Source: JBBRBB01 sp963830175
Lineage (GTDB): Bacteria > Bacteroidota > Bacteroidia > Chitinophagales > Chitinophagaceae
NCBI GenBank assembly: GCA_963830175.1
Contig: CAWHKV010000006.1
Location: forward strand, 62,001 to 126,000
Length of the DNA stretch: 64,000 nt
Direction: 5' to 3'
The notes below the pieces were generated by a model, which was not told where the DNA came from, did not search any database, and saw nothing but the letters and a program-made list of their open reading frames with translations. Each line of letters opens with the position of its first letter. The first letter of the stretch is position 1. Shown piece after piece: positions 9,707-19,800 of this stretch. A program made the position numbers and the translations under genes.

Positions 9707-9772
9707 TTGTCCGGTTTTTGTCCGGCTCCTGTCAGCATATTGTACCCCCTTTGTCAGCTTTTTGTCGCTATT
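9707..9772 (+). repeat. Six tandem 11-bp degenerate repeats (YTGTC-type), helically phased
   Basis: Units begin at exactly 9707, 9718, 9729, 9740, 9751 and 9762. They read TTGTCCGGTTT, TTGTCCGGCTC, CTGTCAGCATA, TTGTACCCCCT, TTGTCAGCTTT and TTGTCGCTATT. The invariant core is YTGT at an 11-bp spacing, about one helical turn. This places all copies on one face of the DNA. The array lies between the GAF gene and a 36-residue membrane ORF, upstream of the T9SS cargo gene. It could be a multi-site regulatory element; no binding protein is known to me. Confidence 0.65.
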
Positions 9773-9842
9773 AATTTTTGGAAACCGCTTCATTGTGCCC
9801 CTATCTTACAACCATTCAATTAAAAACTTGGAGTGGGACAAG

Positions 9843-9953
9843 ATGATAAGAAAACATTGGATAACAATAGTTATTGCAATCATTGCTTTCTTACTAATAG
9901 TCCTTGTGGTAATTGTTTATGATAACAAATTAGACAACCTGGGAATGCCCTAA
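9843..9953 (+). CDS. Predicted 36-residue single-pass membrane protein
   Basis: The ORF starts at ATG 9843 and encodes a basic N-terminus (MIRKHW), one strongly hydrophobic helix (ITIVIAIIAFLLIVLVVIVY) and a short polar tail. Net positive charge before the helix predicts the N-terminus inside. The frame stays open upstream to a TTG at 9762, but that part overlaps the repeat array and looks non-coding. There is only a weak purine-rich stretch upstream for ribosome binding, as is common in Bacteroidota. It may be a genuine small protein or a chance ORF. Confidence 0.35.
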   Translation: MIRKHWITIVIAIIAFLLIVLVVIVYDNKLDNLGMP

Positions 9954-10030
9954 TACGTATTCGTCGCTCAATCTCATTTACAGACATATTTTTTTAGGTT
10001 CATATTTCTTACACAATAAATTAAAAAAAA

Positions 10031-11671
10031 ATGAAAACAATTCTAATGCTTTCTGCTGTGCTTTTGTGGTCCCTTAACCTGCATGCCCAGTCGTGGAATC
10101 TTACAGGCAATAGCGGCACTACGCCAGGTACAAACTTTGTTGGAACTACCGATGCTAAGGCGCTGGTATTTAAAGTAAATAATCAGGTCTCCGGCAATAT
10201 TGATTTTAGTACCTCCAAGGCAAATACATCATTTGGCTTCCAGGCACTAAATACCATGAAAGGAAGTTATAATGTTGCCTTAGGCTTTAGAGCAAATACT
10301 TTGAATACAACAGGAAAGAACAATTCCTCTCTTGGGGCTTACGCTTTATATAACAATACAAAAGGTTATAGCAATGTTGCGATCGGAGTTGGTGCTTTAT
10401 ATCGTAATACCACCCCGAATAATACCGTAGCTATTGGTGATTCTGCATTGTATAATCAAAACTATAGTGTTTTTCTGGGAGAGCCATACGGAAATACAGC
10501 TGTAGGAAGTAAGGCCTCTTATAAACTAGTTAGCGGCTGGAATAATACAGTTGTTGGCTTTAATGCCATGTACACTAATAACGGCGGACATGATAACACA
10601 GCTATAGGAGTTGAAGCCTTGTTCAACGATGTTGGATGTTATGGCTGTAATACAGGAGCTTACAATGTGGCTTCCGGACTAAGATCAATGTATAATAATA
10701 CCGATGGCTATGGCAATACGGCAAGCGGTACCTATACACTTGTAAGTAATTATACAGGACGCTGGCTGGGTGCATTTGGTTACGGGGTTGATGTTAATGC
10801 AGATGGTTATTTTAATTCCACTGCAATTGGGGCATTTTCTGATATCACCGCAAGCTACCAGGTTAGATTAGGGGATAATACAATTACAAGCATAGGAGGT
10901 TATGTAAACTGGACTAATGTTTCAGATGTTCGCGTGAAACGAAATATTAAAGAAAATGTTCCAGGTCTTGAATTTATAAATAAACTTAAAGCTATAACAT
11001 ACAATCTAGATCTAACCACCGCTGAGCAACTTACCCACAAAAACGTAATAATAAATAAAGACGGGAAACAAACCCCTGCACGGGAACAAAATTCCAAAAA
11101 TTTAAAAGAACAAATTTTATACTCCGGATTTTCAGCACAGGATGTAGAAAAGGCAGCAAAAGAATTAAATTACAACTTCAGCGGTGTTGATGCTCCTAAA
11201 AATGATAAAGACCTATATGGATTACGTTATGCAGAATTTGTTGTACCACTTGTAAAAGCAGTTCAGGAATTAAGCACCGCAAACGACCAGAAAGATCAGT
11301 TGATAAAAGCATTGGAAGAAAAATTTAAAGATATTCTTCAGCAGTTTAATGAATTAAAATCAACCGTATCTCAAACATCAAATCTTAAAACATCACCCGT
11401 TGTAACGTTAAACGATCCTTCGGCATTACAACAAAACATTCCAAATCCCTTCAAAGGAAATACAGTGATCAATTACAAGTTACCGAACACTTTTTCTTCG
11501 GCACAAATTGTTGTAACAGATAACTCAGGAAAAAATTTGAAACTTATTTCTTTAACAAAAGGAAGTACCCAGGTAACACTTTCCGCAGGCTTCTTGCCGT
11601 CCGGAAGTTACCGGTATACATTAATAATTGATGGATTGGTAATACAATCGAAAAGTATGGATATCCTTTAA
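10031..11671 (+). CDS. T9SS-exported protein with YadA-like head repeats and S74 tail-fibre chaperone domain
   Basis: 546 residues. Residues 1-19 are a Sec signal peptide ending LHAQ. Residues about 40-285 carry repeated head-type motifs such as NVALGFRANTLNTTG, NTAVGSKASY and NTAIGVEALF, as in trimeric adhesin heads. A peptidase S74/intramolecular chaperone domain follows, with the Ser-Lys dyad motif S298-D-V-R-V-K303-R-N-I. A coiled-coil-like helix (AVQELSTANDQKDQLIKALEEKF) precedes a type A T9SS sorting domain that starts LQQNIPNPFKGNTVINY and ends in MDIL. The protein is probably a surface-anchored trimeric adhesin or fibre. A strong terminator follows immediately. Confidence 0.85.
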   Translation: MKTILMLSAVLLWSLNLHAQSWNLTGNSGTTPGTNFVGTTDAKALVFKVNNQVSGNIDFSTSKANTSFGFQALNTMKGSYNVALGFRANTLNTTGKNNSSLGAYALYNNTKGYSNVAIGVGALYRNTTPNNTVAIGDSALYNQNYSVFLGEPYGNTAVGSKASYKLVSGWNNTVVGFNAMYTNNGGHDNTAIGVEALFNDVGCYGCNTGAYNVASGLRSMYNNTDGYGNTASGTYTLVSNYTGRWLGAFGYGVDVNADGYFNSTAIGAFSDITASYQVRLGDNTITSIGGYVNWTNVSDVRVKRNIKENVPGLEFINKLKAITYNLDLTTAEQLTHKNVIINKDGKQTPAREQNSKNLKEQILYSGFSAQDVEKAAKELNYNFSGVDAPKNDKDLYGLRYAEFVVPLVKAVQELSTANDQKDQLIKALEEKFKDILQQFNELKSTVSQTSNLKTSPVVTLNDPSALQQNIPNPFKGNTVINYKLPNTFSSAQIVVTDNSGKNLKLISLTKGSTQVTLSAGFLPSGSYRYTLIIDGLVIQSKSMDIL

Positions 11672-11676
11672 TTCTT

Positions 11677-11706
11677 AAAGGCGGCGTAATTGCCGCCTTT
11701 TTTTTA
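11677..11706 (+). terminator. Rho-independent terminator
   Basis: The stem AAAGGCGGC / GCCGCCTTT with loop GTAATT is followed by a run of nine or more T. It starts 6 bp after the stop of the T9SS adhesin gene and ends that transcript. Confidence 0.9.
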
Positions 11707-11776
11707 TTAACCCTTGTGAAATTTGGTGTAAATTAGTAATTGAAAATACCAGATAAATACTGGTTATTTCAATTGT

Positions 11777-12652
11777 GTGCCAAGCGATGATATTATACCT
11801 GAAAGGGAAAATACTGATCCCTTGCCTTCCGTAAGCGTTGAAAAGAATACTGCTTCTGAAATCCCTTTACAAAACGAACTTTTTTCACCTCATCAACCTG
11901 CGAGAATGGAAGTGCAAAAACACCCGCACCATGTAATGCACAAGAAAAAGTGGAATGAATACCTGCTAGAATTCTTCATGCTTTTTCTCGCTGTTTTTCT
12001 TGGCTTTATTGCAGAAAATATTAGGGAGAAAAATGTAGAACACCACCGTGAAAAAGAATACATGCAATCTCTTGTGAAAGACATACAGAGAGACACTGCC
12101 ATGCTGGCTTTAACGCTTACTAAAGTTGAAAAAAATTTAAGTTATTCCGATAGCCTTCTACATATTATTTATAATGAATTATACGACCCGGTATCCATTA
12201 ACAAAATGTACAGTTTATATTCAAAAGTATTTCGCATTCCTTACCTGCAATATGTTGACAGAACAAGTTCTCAACTACGTAATGCCGGAGGCATGCGCCT
12301 GATAAGAAACCAGCAAGTAGTAGATTCCATTACTTATTACTGGAGGCTTGCTGAGGCTGCTAAGCTAATAGGTGATAAAATGTTTGCTGCAGAAGACAAA
12401 GCATCGGATGTGGGTTTTAAAATATTTCTTTATAAATATTACGAGCCTTCAAATGAACCGTTTAAAAACACCATAAAAGATGGAACAACCCTATCACCCA
12501 TAGCAGGCCAGTATTTGCCTGAATTTGCTAACAGGCTGGCCTCTATCAGGGAAATAATGAAGAACTATAAGTTTTTTATTGAAAAGGATAAAGCGTTTGG
12601 TGCAACAGTGATTGATCTGATAACGGAAAAATATAACCTGAAAGAAGAATAA
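11777..12652 (+). CDS. Small membrane-anchored protein of unknown function (DUF6090-like)
   Basis: 291 residues from a GTG start at 11777. An in-frame ATG at 11906 (MEVQKHPHHVMHKKKW) is the more typical start for this Bacteroidota family and would give 248 residues. The hallmark is a His/Lys-rich N-terminus, one transmembrane helix (LLEFFMLFLAVFLGFIAENI), then REKNVEHHREKEYMQSLVKDIQRDT, followed by an alpha-helical extracytoplasmic domain. Members are widespread in Bacteroidota and have no known function. It ends 4 bp before the convergent stop of the T9SS type B gene. Confidence 0.65.
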   Translation: MPSDDIIPERENTDPLPSVSVEKNTASEIPLQNELFSPHQPARMEVQKHPHHVMHKKKWNEYLLEFFMLFLAVFLGFIAENIREKNVEHHREKEYMQSLVKDIQRDTAMLALTLTKVEKNLSYSDSLLHIIYNELYDPVSINKMYSLYSKVFRIPYLQYVDRTSSQLRNAGGMRLIRNQQVVDSITYYWRLAEAAKLIGDKMFAAEDKASDVGFKIFLYKYYEPSNEPFKNTIKDGTTLSPIAGQYLPEFANRLASIREIMKNYKFFIEKDKAFGATVIDLITEKYNLKEE

Positions 12653-12655
12653 CCT

Positions 12656-14732
12656 TTATCGTATAAGTGTAATAAACCCTTTCTTTGAAAAAGTTTGAAC
12701 CTTATTGAGAGACTGCATCACGATAATATAAATGTAGGTACCGTTCGGCGCTGGAAGCGATTTATACATACCATCCCAACCTGCTGCTGCGTCACTGGTG
12801 CTAAAAACTTTTTGCCCCCATCGATTAAAAACCACCAGGCTTTTCAACAAATTATAATTAAGCGGGGGTACACGAAACACATCATTCAAGCCATCTCCGT
12901 TTGGTGTAAATGCAGTAGGCATAAATACTTCAAAGGCGCATTCTTTAAAAATTAAAACGGTGTCGGCATCAGCACCACAATTATTTACGGAAGAAACAAT
13001 ATATGTACCCTGTTTATTAACGGTAAATGTATTACTTGTTGTAGCAACACCGTTCCAAATGTAAGTGTCATTCCCCGGTGAAGTTTTAATAATGATGGAT
13101 TCCTTTTCCCCAAGGCATGTATCGCTACCTAAATTCACCACTGGTGTATTGGTAAATTGAATGTTGTAAAATACAATACTGTCGCACCCTTTTTTAGTTT
13201 TCTGTGTTATGCTATATATACCTGAATGATAAGCCGTGTCGTTATTCGGCAAAATGTAAAAAGGCTTATTGCACAGGTTAATCTCTGAAACATTATTATT
13301 TACCACATCTGTACAGCAGGCCTTTCTGCAAATGTCTGCACGTTGCATGTTGTATTCGTCCATTGTTAATGCGAAGTCAGACCACGATGGGAATGGCTGT
13401 TCATATACAAGGTTTATAAACTGATTATAATACTCAGCAGTAACATCGGCATTATAAATTTCGTATGGTTTTTCAATGCATTCTGCTTCGCCATTATTAT
13501 TAGTTTTAACTAACTTAAGTTCCTTGCTTCCCCCGTTATGCGTAAAAGAAAAAAAGTAATTTCCGGCATCGGTATTTATAAGTGATTTTGTTTCCTGGCT
13601 TCTTCCAATACCCGGGTAACTGTTCACCCAAACTACCTGACCATTCGCATCCGTCTTCATTACAGAAGGTGCATCAGCATCATCCATTAAAATCAACCTG
13701 CTAACCCGCTGCATCTATCTGGTTGCCTGCAGTTGCATACAACATGTTTTTGTTGTTTGTGTAAGACGTAACTTTTTTTAAAATCCCAAAATTATTTGTG
13801 TTGAATTGAAGCACATATTTTGTCTTACGGAAAAAATTAAATATTCCTTCACCATACGATGAGATAAAACTAAATCCACCATCTGCCTGTTGAATTATGT
13901 TGAAATTTTCACCGTAATTTCTTATAATGTTGGAAAGAGTATCTGTACGAACTATAAAATTTTCCCACTTTCGTTTTCCTTCATCCTGGCTTATGCAGGT
14001 TAAATAATAACCCTCATACTTATAGGGTTTGTCTTGTGTTACACTTGCAAATGATAGAAAAAGAAAGCTGCCATCATCCAACAATTTTAACTGAGGATTA
14101 CTAAAAGAGGAATTACGGTCAGGAGAATGAATGGCAGTCGCCCATTTGGTGTTACCGTTTGCATCCAAACTCATTACTACAGCATATTGCTGCAAGTCGC
14201 GGTATTCTAAAGCAATCAAAAGATCTTTTCCTGAAGGGGCAATACATTTTACCTCTGTAAATTCATAATAAGTAAAAATTTTGCTTAGCATGCGGCTCCA
14301 GATAATGCCGCCATATTTATCAATCCGCATTATTAAAGCGTACTTTTTCTTATAGGTAAGCGGGTTACCACTTGTATCAACATCACCTACATTACCAGCA
14401 ATAAGGTATTCATCATTACCAGCATCGGTTATACTTACAAAATGTACAAAGTTGAATTTGGATGTTCCGTATTGCCTGCTCCATAAAAGGGTTCCTTGTT
14501 GAGAAAACTTTGTAAGGCAACCAACCTGCAACAGGGAATGCGTTCGCTGAACATTACCGGCAAGCATTATTTCTTTATTGTCTGTAATTATGGATGATTG
14601 CGGATCTTGAACTGTGGAGGTATTGTATTGCGTGGCAAAAAAATCATCGACACATGCCTGGGAAGAAACTTTTTTAAAAAACAAAAAAGAAAGAAGAAAA
14701 ATAAATATGAATTTGGTCAATCGAAATGGCAT
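12656..14732 (-). pseudogene. T9SS type B (gliding motility-associated C-terminal domain) cargo protein, split by a one-base frameshift
   Basis: Two frames make one gene. The N-terminal part (14732 to 13701, 343 residues) has a Sec signal (MPFRLTKFIFIFLLSFLF) and beta-propeller-like repeats such as DEYLIAGNVGDVD. The C-terminal part (13714 to 12656, 352 residues) continues the propeller (FTHNGGSKELKLVKTNNNGE). It ends in a gliding motility-associated C-terminal domain (PTAFTPNGDGLNDVFRV, VFNRWGQKVF, GWDGMYKSLPAPNGTYIY). Dropping one base from the CCC at 13705-13707 joins them as NQIDAAVSRLILMDDADAP. The intact product of roughly 690 residues would be a surface or secreted protein. The break is probably an assembly error but may be real. 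Confidence 0.8.
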
Positions 14733-14872
14733 AGTAAGGATAAGCTGAAATTGGATACTTTATGCACCCCTTCATATTTAAAAATACAAAATGTATTTTT
14801 CTTACTAAAAACCATGAATGAAAATTAATTTGCGAAAAAAAATGCCTACCGGTAAGCTTAATCAATTAATAA

Positions 14873-15970
14873 TTATTTATAAGTTACCATAGCCCGGTCT
14901 AACAGTATTTTTTTTGGTGCACCGTTTGGACCTTCAATATAATAGGCTTTCGCAAGTTTGCGACCGAGGGAGTTTATAAACTTTCGTTTTATGTTGGCAA
15001 TTTTTTGACTTGCGGAACCTGTATTAACATCTACCAGATCATTAATCCGGTGATGTATTTGGGCAAGCATTCCAGAAACATTCAGCTCAGAATAAATCTT
15101 AATCAATTTATCCTTGTGGTCAACAAGATGGGTAAGCGCGATCCCCTCTGGATGAGCTAAGAACAACAGGTAAAGGGTTTTTTCAAGCGGGTTAAGGCGA
15201 ACTACGGATGTTCCAAATTCAGGAAAAGAAATATAGCCGTGCATGGGAACATGTATTTGACTAAGTTCTTTGGTTTGTCTAAAGTCTTGAGAATACAGCA
15301 AACCTACTCGCACACCCTCAAATATGTTTAAGACCTGCTGTATAAGTGGGGCGCTTAACCTTTTTCTAACATGATTAAGGCAGTCTAAACATATATCAGC
15401 CGTTCTTAGTTTAAGAATTACATCCCGCTTATTCTCGCAAAAATCGTTCATGCAACCCATTGCATGCTGGTGCACCCTTTCATTAAGTTCAGTCATGTTT
15501 TTAAACATAAAACTTTGCAAAACCAGCGAGGTTGTAATATAGGCAATGGAATATTTTGAATGCCCGGGAACGAATTTATCCCAGTCACCGGTATGTACAA
15601 AACCATTGTTACTGCCATTGGGATCCATACAACTAAACCAGTTATGCTGATTGGCAACATCTGTTAAAAGAATAACCATTTCCTGCCCGGGTATATTGTA
15701 TTTGTTTCTATACAGTTTGCAATCCTGGTATAAATCCTTCCAATCCACTTTTGCCCGCATATAATGGTAACACACCTCATGAGCCATTAAGCTCTCCTGC
15801 TTGTAAAATCTCTCCTCATCCAATTCTTCTTCCTCATCCAAAGAAGTAAATACAAGTGGTTGGTCTTTTGCAATAAATTTAAGTGGCCCGCTAAAAGAGC
15901 TGAGGAGATCGATGATCTCCTCAAACCTTTCAACAGAAAGTTCGTCACTTCTTACCAGGTGAACATTCAT
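14873..15970 (-). CDS. Uncharacterised protein with Cys motifs and a winged-helix-like C-terminus
   Basis: 365 residues, soluble, not confidently recognised. The N-terminal half contains H64-E-V-x-x-H69 and FVHTGDW. Two Cys pairs, C173-M-N-D-F-C178 and C194-L-D-C197, are joined by KRDVILKLRTADI and could bind one metal ion. The C-terminal 110 residues (NPLEKTLYLLFLAHPEGI, then IKRKFINSLGRKLAKAYYIEG) read like a small helical DNA- or protein-binding domain. The gene lies 24 bp after the vWA gene on the same strand, so the two are probably one operon. No peptidase or regulator function can be claimed. Confidence 0.7.
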   Translation of the reverse strand: MNVHLVRSDELSVERFEEIIDLLSSFSGPLKFIAKDQPLVFTSLDEEEELDEERFYKQESLMAHEVCYHYMRAKVDWKDLYQDCKLYRNKYNIPGQEMVILLTDVANQHNWFSCMDPNGSNNGFVHTGDWDKFVPGHSKYSIAYITTSLVLQSFMFKNMTELNERVHQHAMGCMNDFCENKRDVILKLRTADICLDCLNHVRKRLSAPLIQQVLNIFEGVRVGLLYSQDFRQTKELSQIHVPMHGYISFPEFGTSVVRLNPLEKTLYLLFLAHPEGIALTHLVDHKDKLIKIYSELNVSGMLAQIHHRINDLVDVNTGSASQKIANIKRKFINSLGRKLAKAYYIEGPNGAPKKILLDRAMVTYK

Positions 15971-15994
15971 ACATTAAGGGTTTTGATGGCCACC

Positions 15995-16618
15995 TCAATT
16001 TAAAAAATTCTTTTTAATTTTTCCTGCTTCTTTACATTTTATGTAATCATGCATTTGTTTACTTACCTCGTTAAATACTTCCTTAACATCGGAGGAATTA
16101 TAAGACATACTGTTGTAAGCTTTAATATTCATTTTGGCGGCCGTTTCAACAGCATCCAAACCCGCACCTATATAACTGAAAGTCCATTTTCCCGTTTCCT
16201 CCAGCGCCCCAATTTGCAAACGAATTTGATCGAGTGTAAAAAACCTGGATGCATTCTCGTACCCGTCTGTAATAATTACTACTACCACATTGGTGAACTC
16301 TTCGTGAAGCCCTGGCAATTCTTCCTTAAGCTTGGCAATGGTTTCACCAATAGCATCGAGCAGCGCTGTACTTCCGTTTGGTTTATATAGCCATTTGTCA
16401 AGCGTAGAAGCTTTAAAAGCAGACTTTCCAGAATAAGTATGCATTACCTGGTCGTTAAAACGGGTTAACCCAACAGTTATTTGTTGGTTAGGGTGGTTTT
16501 TGCTTACCGACCTGATTACCTGGATCTGTTCGTTAAAACCGCTGATGGTTTCATTAATACAACTTTGCATTGAACCGCTTTGGTCAAGAATTAAATGATA
16601 ATAGGTTTTCTTGTTCAT
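15995..16618 (-). CDS. vWA (von Willebrand factor A) domain protein
   Basis: 207 residues, almost entirely one vWA domain with no signal peptide. The metal-ion-dependent adhesion site is intact: DQSGSMQSC (DxSxS) at about residue 12, a Thr in GLTRFNDQVMHTY, and the later VVVIITDGYENAS. Cytoplasmic stand-alone vWA proteins usually mediate metal-dependent protein-protein contacts in AAA-ATPase or stress-related complexes. Here no ATPase is adjacent; the only partner is the unknown 365-residue protein encoded next in the operon. Confidence 0.88.
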   Translation of the reverse strand: MNKKTYYHLILDQSGSMQSCINETISGFNEQIQVIRSVSKNHPNQQITVGLTRFNDQVMHTYSGKSAFKASTLDKWLYKPNGSTALLDAIGETIAKLKEELPGLHEEFTNVVVVIITDGYENASRFFTLDQIRLQIGALEETGKWTFSYIGAGLDAVETAAKMNIKAYNSMSYNSSDVKEVFNEVSKQMHDYIKCKEAGKIKKNFLN

Positions 16619-16821
16619 GATTAAATTTTTTAAATGGTTTATAAAAATTGATTTTGTATTTCATAAAAATCACAGGATGTTGCCGGGCTCTGATCAGAAG
16701 GGTTTAAGGGGCGAATTTTAAGGGTTCTAAACCAGCTCCCGGTATCCTGCATTATTTATATACACGAAATTCAGGCACGATTAATAAGAATAGATTTCTT
16801 TACAAGGTTGTAAACAATAAA

Positions 16822-16849
16822 AAAAGGGTGAAAATGATTTCACCCTTTT
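16822..16849 (-). terminator. Rho-independent terminator of the ThuA fusion gene
   Basis: A perfect 12-bp stem, AAAAGGGTGAAA / TTTCACCCTTTT, with a 4-base loop. On the minus strand a T-rich run follows. It lies 22 bp beyond the stop of the gene at 16871-20272. Confidence 0.85.
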
Positions 16850-16870
16850 GTATAGTATTTGTTTTACTGA

Positions 16871-19800
16871 TTATTTCCCATTAAACTGAATGGCAGAAAT
16901 ACCTGCCTGGGCAGCCACCTGTGAATTTTGTGGCTTCGCAATAATATACAAATTTGAGACCCTGCTTTCTGTTACCGGTGTTATGGTGAAGTGAACTTTT
17001 GTACCTTTTTCTTTAGAACTTTTTTGCCCTGGCAAAGTTCCCTTACCTATCATTGTACCATCCGGACTTTCCAAACGAATTTCGAAGTCATACCCATATT
17101 CCGGGGCTGTTTGCCAACCAATTAAAAGATCTATTGAACGAACACCAAATAGGTCAATACTATCCAGCTTAAACCATCCATTCTCTTTAGGCAAAACTAT
17201 ATAGTTAGCACCTTCAAAGCTGGCTGAAGTAAAGCTTTTCATTTCTTCCTTTCCGGTAAATGTCATTATGTTACCATGCAATACAACTGTCGACCTGCCC
17301 GTAAGAGACTTAATATTATTGCCACCTTTATCAGTATAACTCGCAGCAATGATTAACGATGTATTCGGTTTTAAATTGGCAGGTGGAGTGAGGGTACCTG
17401 ATGCGGGTAAAGATTTTTGAACATTACCATGCCCTGATAAAGAAAGGATATATTGCACAATCTGGTCAACATCTTTTTCGGGTAAATTAGGGTGAGCGGG
17501 CATTTGATTTTCTCCCCAAACACCTTTACTGCCTTTTATAATTTTTTCTTTCAGGTATGCAGCTGCATTTTCTTTCTTCGCATATTTTTCAGAAACTGCG
17601 AAATATGCCGGCCCGATTGAACTTTCAGTTTCTTTATGGCAGCTTTTACAATCAAGCGATGCAATAAGGTTTTTACCGCTAACCGTAATTTCGCCTTGCT
17701 GATGCCCTACGGGAACGGATGCTTTATCGAAACCTGTAACATAATCCGCAGATACAAAAAGGTTAGCCGCATCAAATGCAGTTGTGTCATTTTTATCCTG
17801 AACAGTGATAGAATAACTGATAGGAACACCAGGCAAAATGAAGGTCTTATTTGGATTATTTACCTGAATTTGAACATCAGGAGTTTCATTACCGGCGTAC
17901 ACTTCGTAGGTTTCACTTTTAACAACAGCACCTTCTTTATCTTTTGCTTCTACAAAAATTTTATAATCGCCCGGTGTTTTATATGTATAGGAAACCTGAG
18001 GAGTAGTGGTTTCTTTTTTCTCGCCATTGCCGAAGTTCCACATATAGGTAATTACATCGTTCTCGGGGTCGTTCGCTTCTACCGTTGCAACAATTGTAAA
18101 AGGAATACCACCTGTTGCACGATCTACTTTTATTGAAGTAACCTTCGGAGGGCGGTTGCCTGCTATATAATCTATTCTTGATAAGCCAGCATCCGGATTT
18201 TTTGAAAACCAGCCTGTACCATATTCCAACAGGTACAAACGTCCGTCGGGACCAACTTCCATATCTATACAGTTATACAACTTTATGTTTTCCATAAACG
18301 GTTCCATCTTATAAAAATCACCATTGGGTTTTAGGGTAACAGCTTTAATCCAACCTCTTATCCAATCATAAATTAAAAGCTTGCCATTATAATAATCAGG
18401 CAGACGTGTTTCTTTTGGAAACATATCAGTATAATAAACAGGGCCTGCCATGGCATTTCTGCCGCCTGAACCCACCTGGGGAAATTCTGCTGAATTGCCA
18501 TAGGGATACCAGATAAATGCAGGTTGGGCGGCCGGCAACTCAGTCATCCCGGTATTATTTGCCGAATTATTTACAGGATGTGCCGGATCGAATGGCTCAC
18601 CAGATTGCCCGGTTGCATAATCATACCTTCTATAAGCGTAATTATTTCCAACAAATAAAGGCCATCCAAAATAACCGGCTTTGCGGGCCTGGTTAACTTC
18701 ATCATATCCTTTAGGACCGCGTGTGTCCAGGCTATCATTGCCTGCATCCGGTCCCACTTCACCCCAATATAAAAAGCTGTTTTTTTGATCAACTGAAATT
18801 CTATAAGGGTTTCGGTTTCCCATTACGTATACTTCTCCCCTTGCTTTATCGGAATTTTTAGGAAACAGGTTACCATCAGGTATTTCGTAGGTGCCATCGT
18901 CCTTTACGCGAATGCGTAAAATTTTACCTCGAAGGTCATTCGTGTTTCCTGCAGAACGCCTCGCATCGTATTGTTGGTGATTAGGTAAATCATTTAAAGG
19001 AGCATACCCGCTGTTAACATATTTTGCGCCGGGTTCATCAAAAGGTGTAGAATTATCTCCCGTTGAAAGGTATAATAATCCATCAGGACCAAATGCAATA
19101 GAGCCACCGGTGTGGCAGCAAATTTCCCTTTGCGATTTAACTTCAAGAATTGTTTGTTCAGTGGCAAGATCAATGGTATCGTTTTTAAACGTAAACCTCG
19201 AAAGCCTGTTAACACTGCTGTCTATGGGACTGTAATACATATATACCCAATTATTTTTTGCGAAATTGGGGTCTTTGCTAACGCCCATCAAACCTTCTTC
19301 GGCATTAACACCGGGGGTATTTGTTTTCCAGTATACATTTAAGAAGCCAACTTGCTTTACCTGTTTTGTATCATTTTTATACAGAAGTATTTCACCGCGC
19401 CGTTGAACAACGATAACATCTAAATTAGGAAGGATAGTCATTTCTGTCGGTTCAAAAAATTCACCCTGTGTAAGGTTAGTTTTAACCAGGCGATCTTCAT
19501 CCGGAGGTAATTGTGTAGTGGCTTTGTCATAATCTAACTCTTTATTATCGCCAATGGCATATTGTATGCCACCGAGCAAATGTTTCAGGTATAATTCTTC
19601 GGTGTACGATTCCTCAGTATGTCCAAGTTCTGTATAAAAGGCGCGACCACCATCAAATTCGTGGAACCATGCCATGGGGTGATAGGAACCGTTGGTACCT
19701 CCCTGGTAAGTACTTTCATCTATGGTTACCAGCACATGGAGACCTGAATCAAAATTCTTGAAGTTGTATAGCTCGTCGGTACGCTGCCAAACCGAATCAG

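Noticed and set aside
17636..18136. 166-residue open frame on the plus strand inside the ThuA fusion gene
   Set aside because: Antisense shadow of a confident coding region; composition rich in Ile, Phe, Cys and Asn with no motif or signal.
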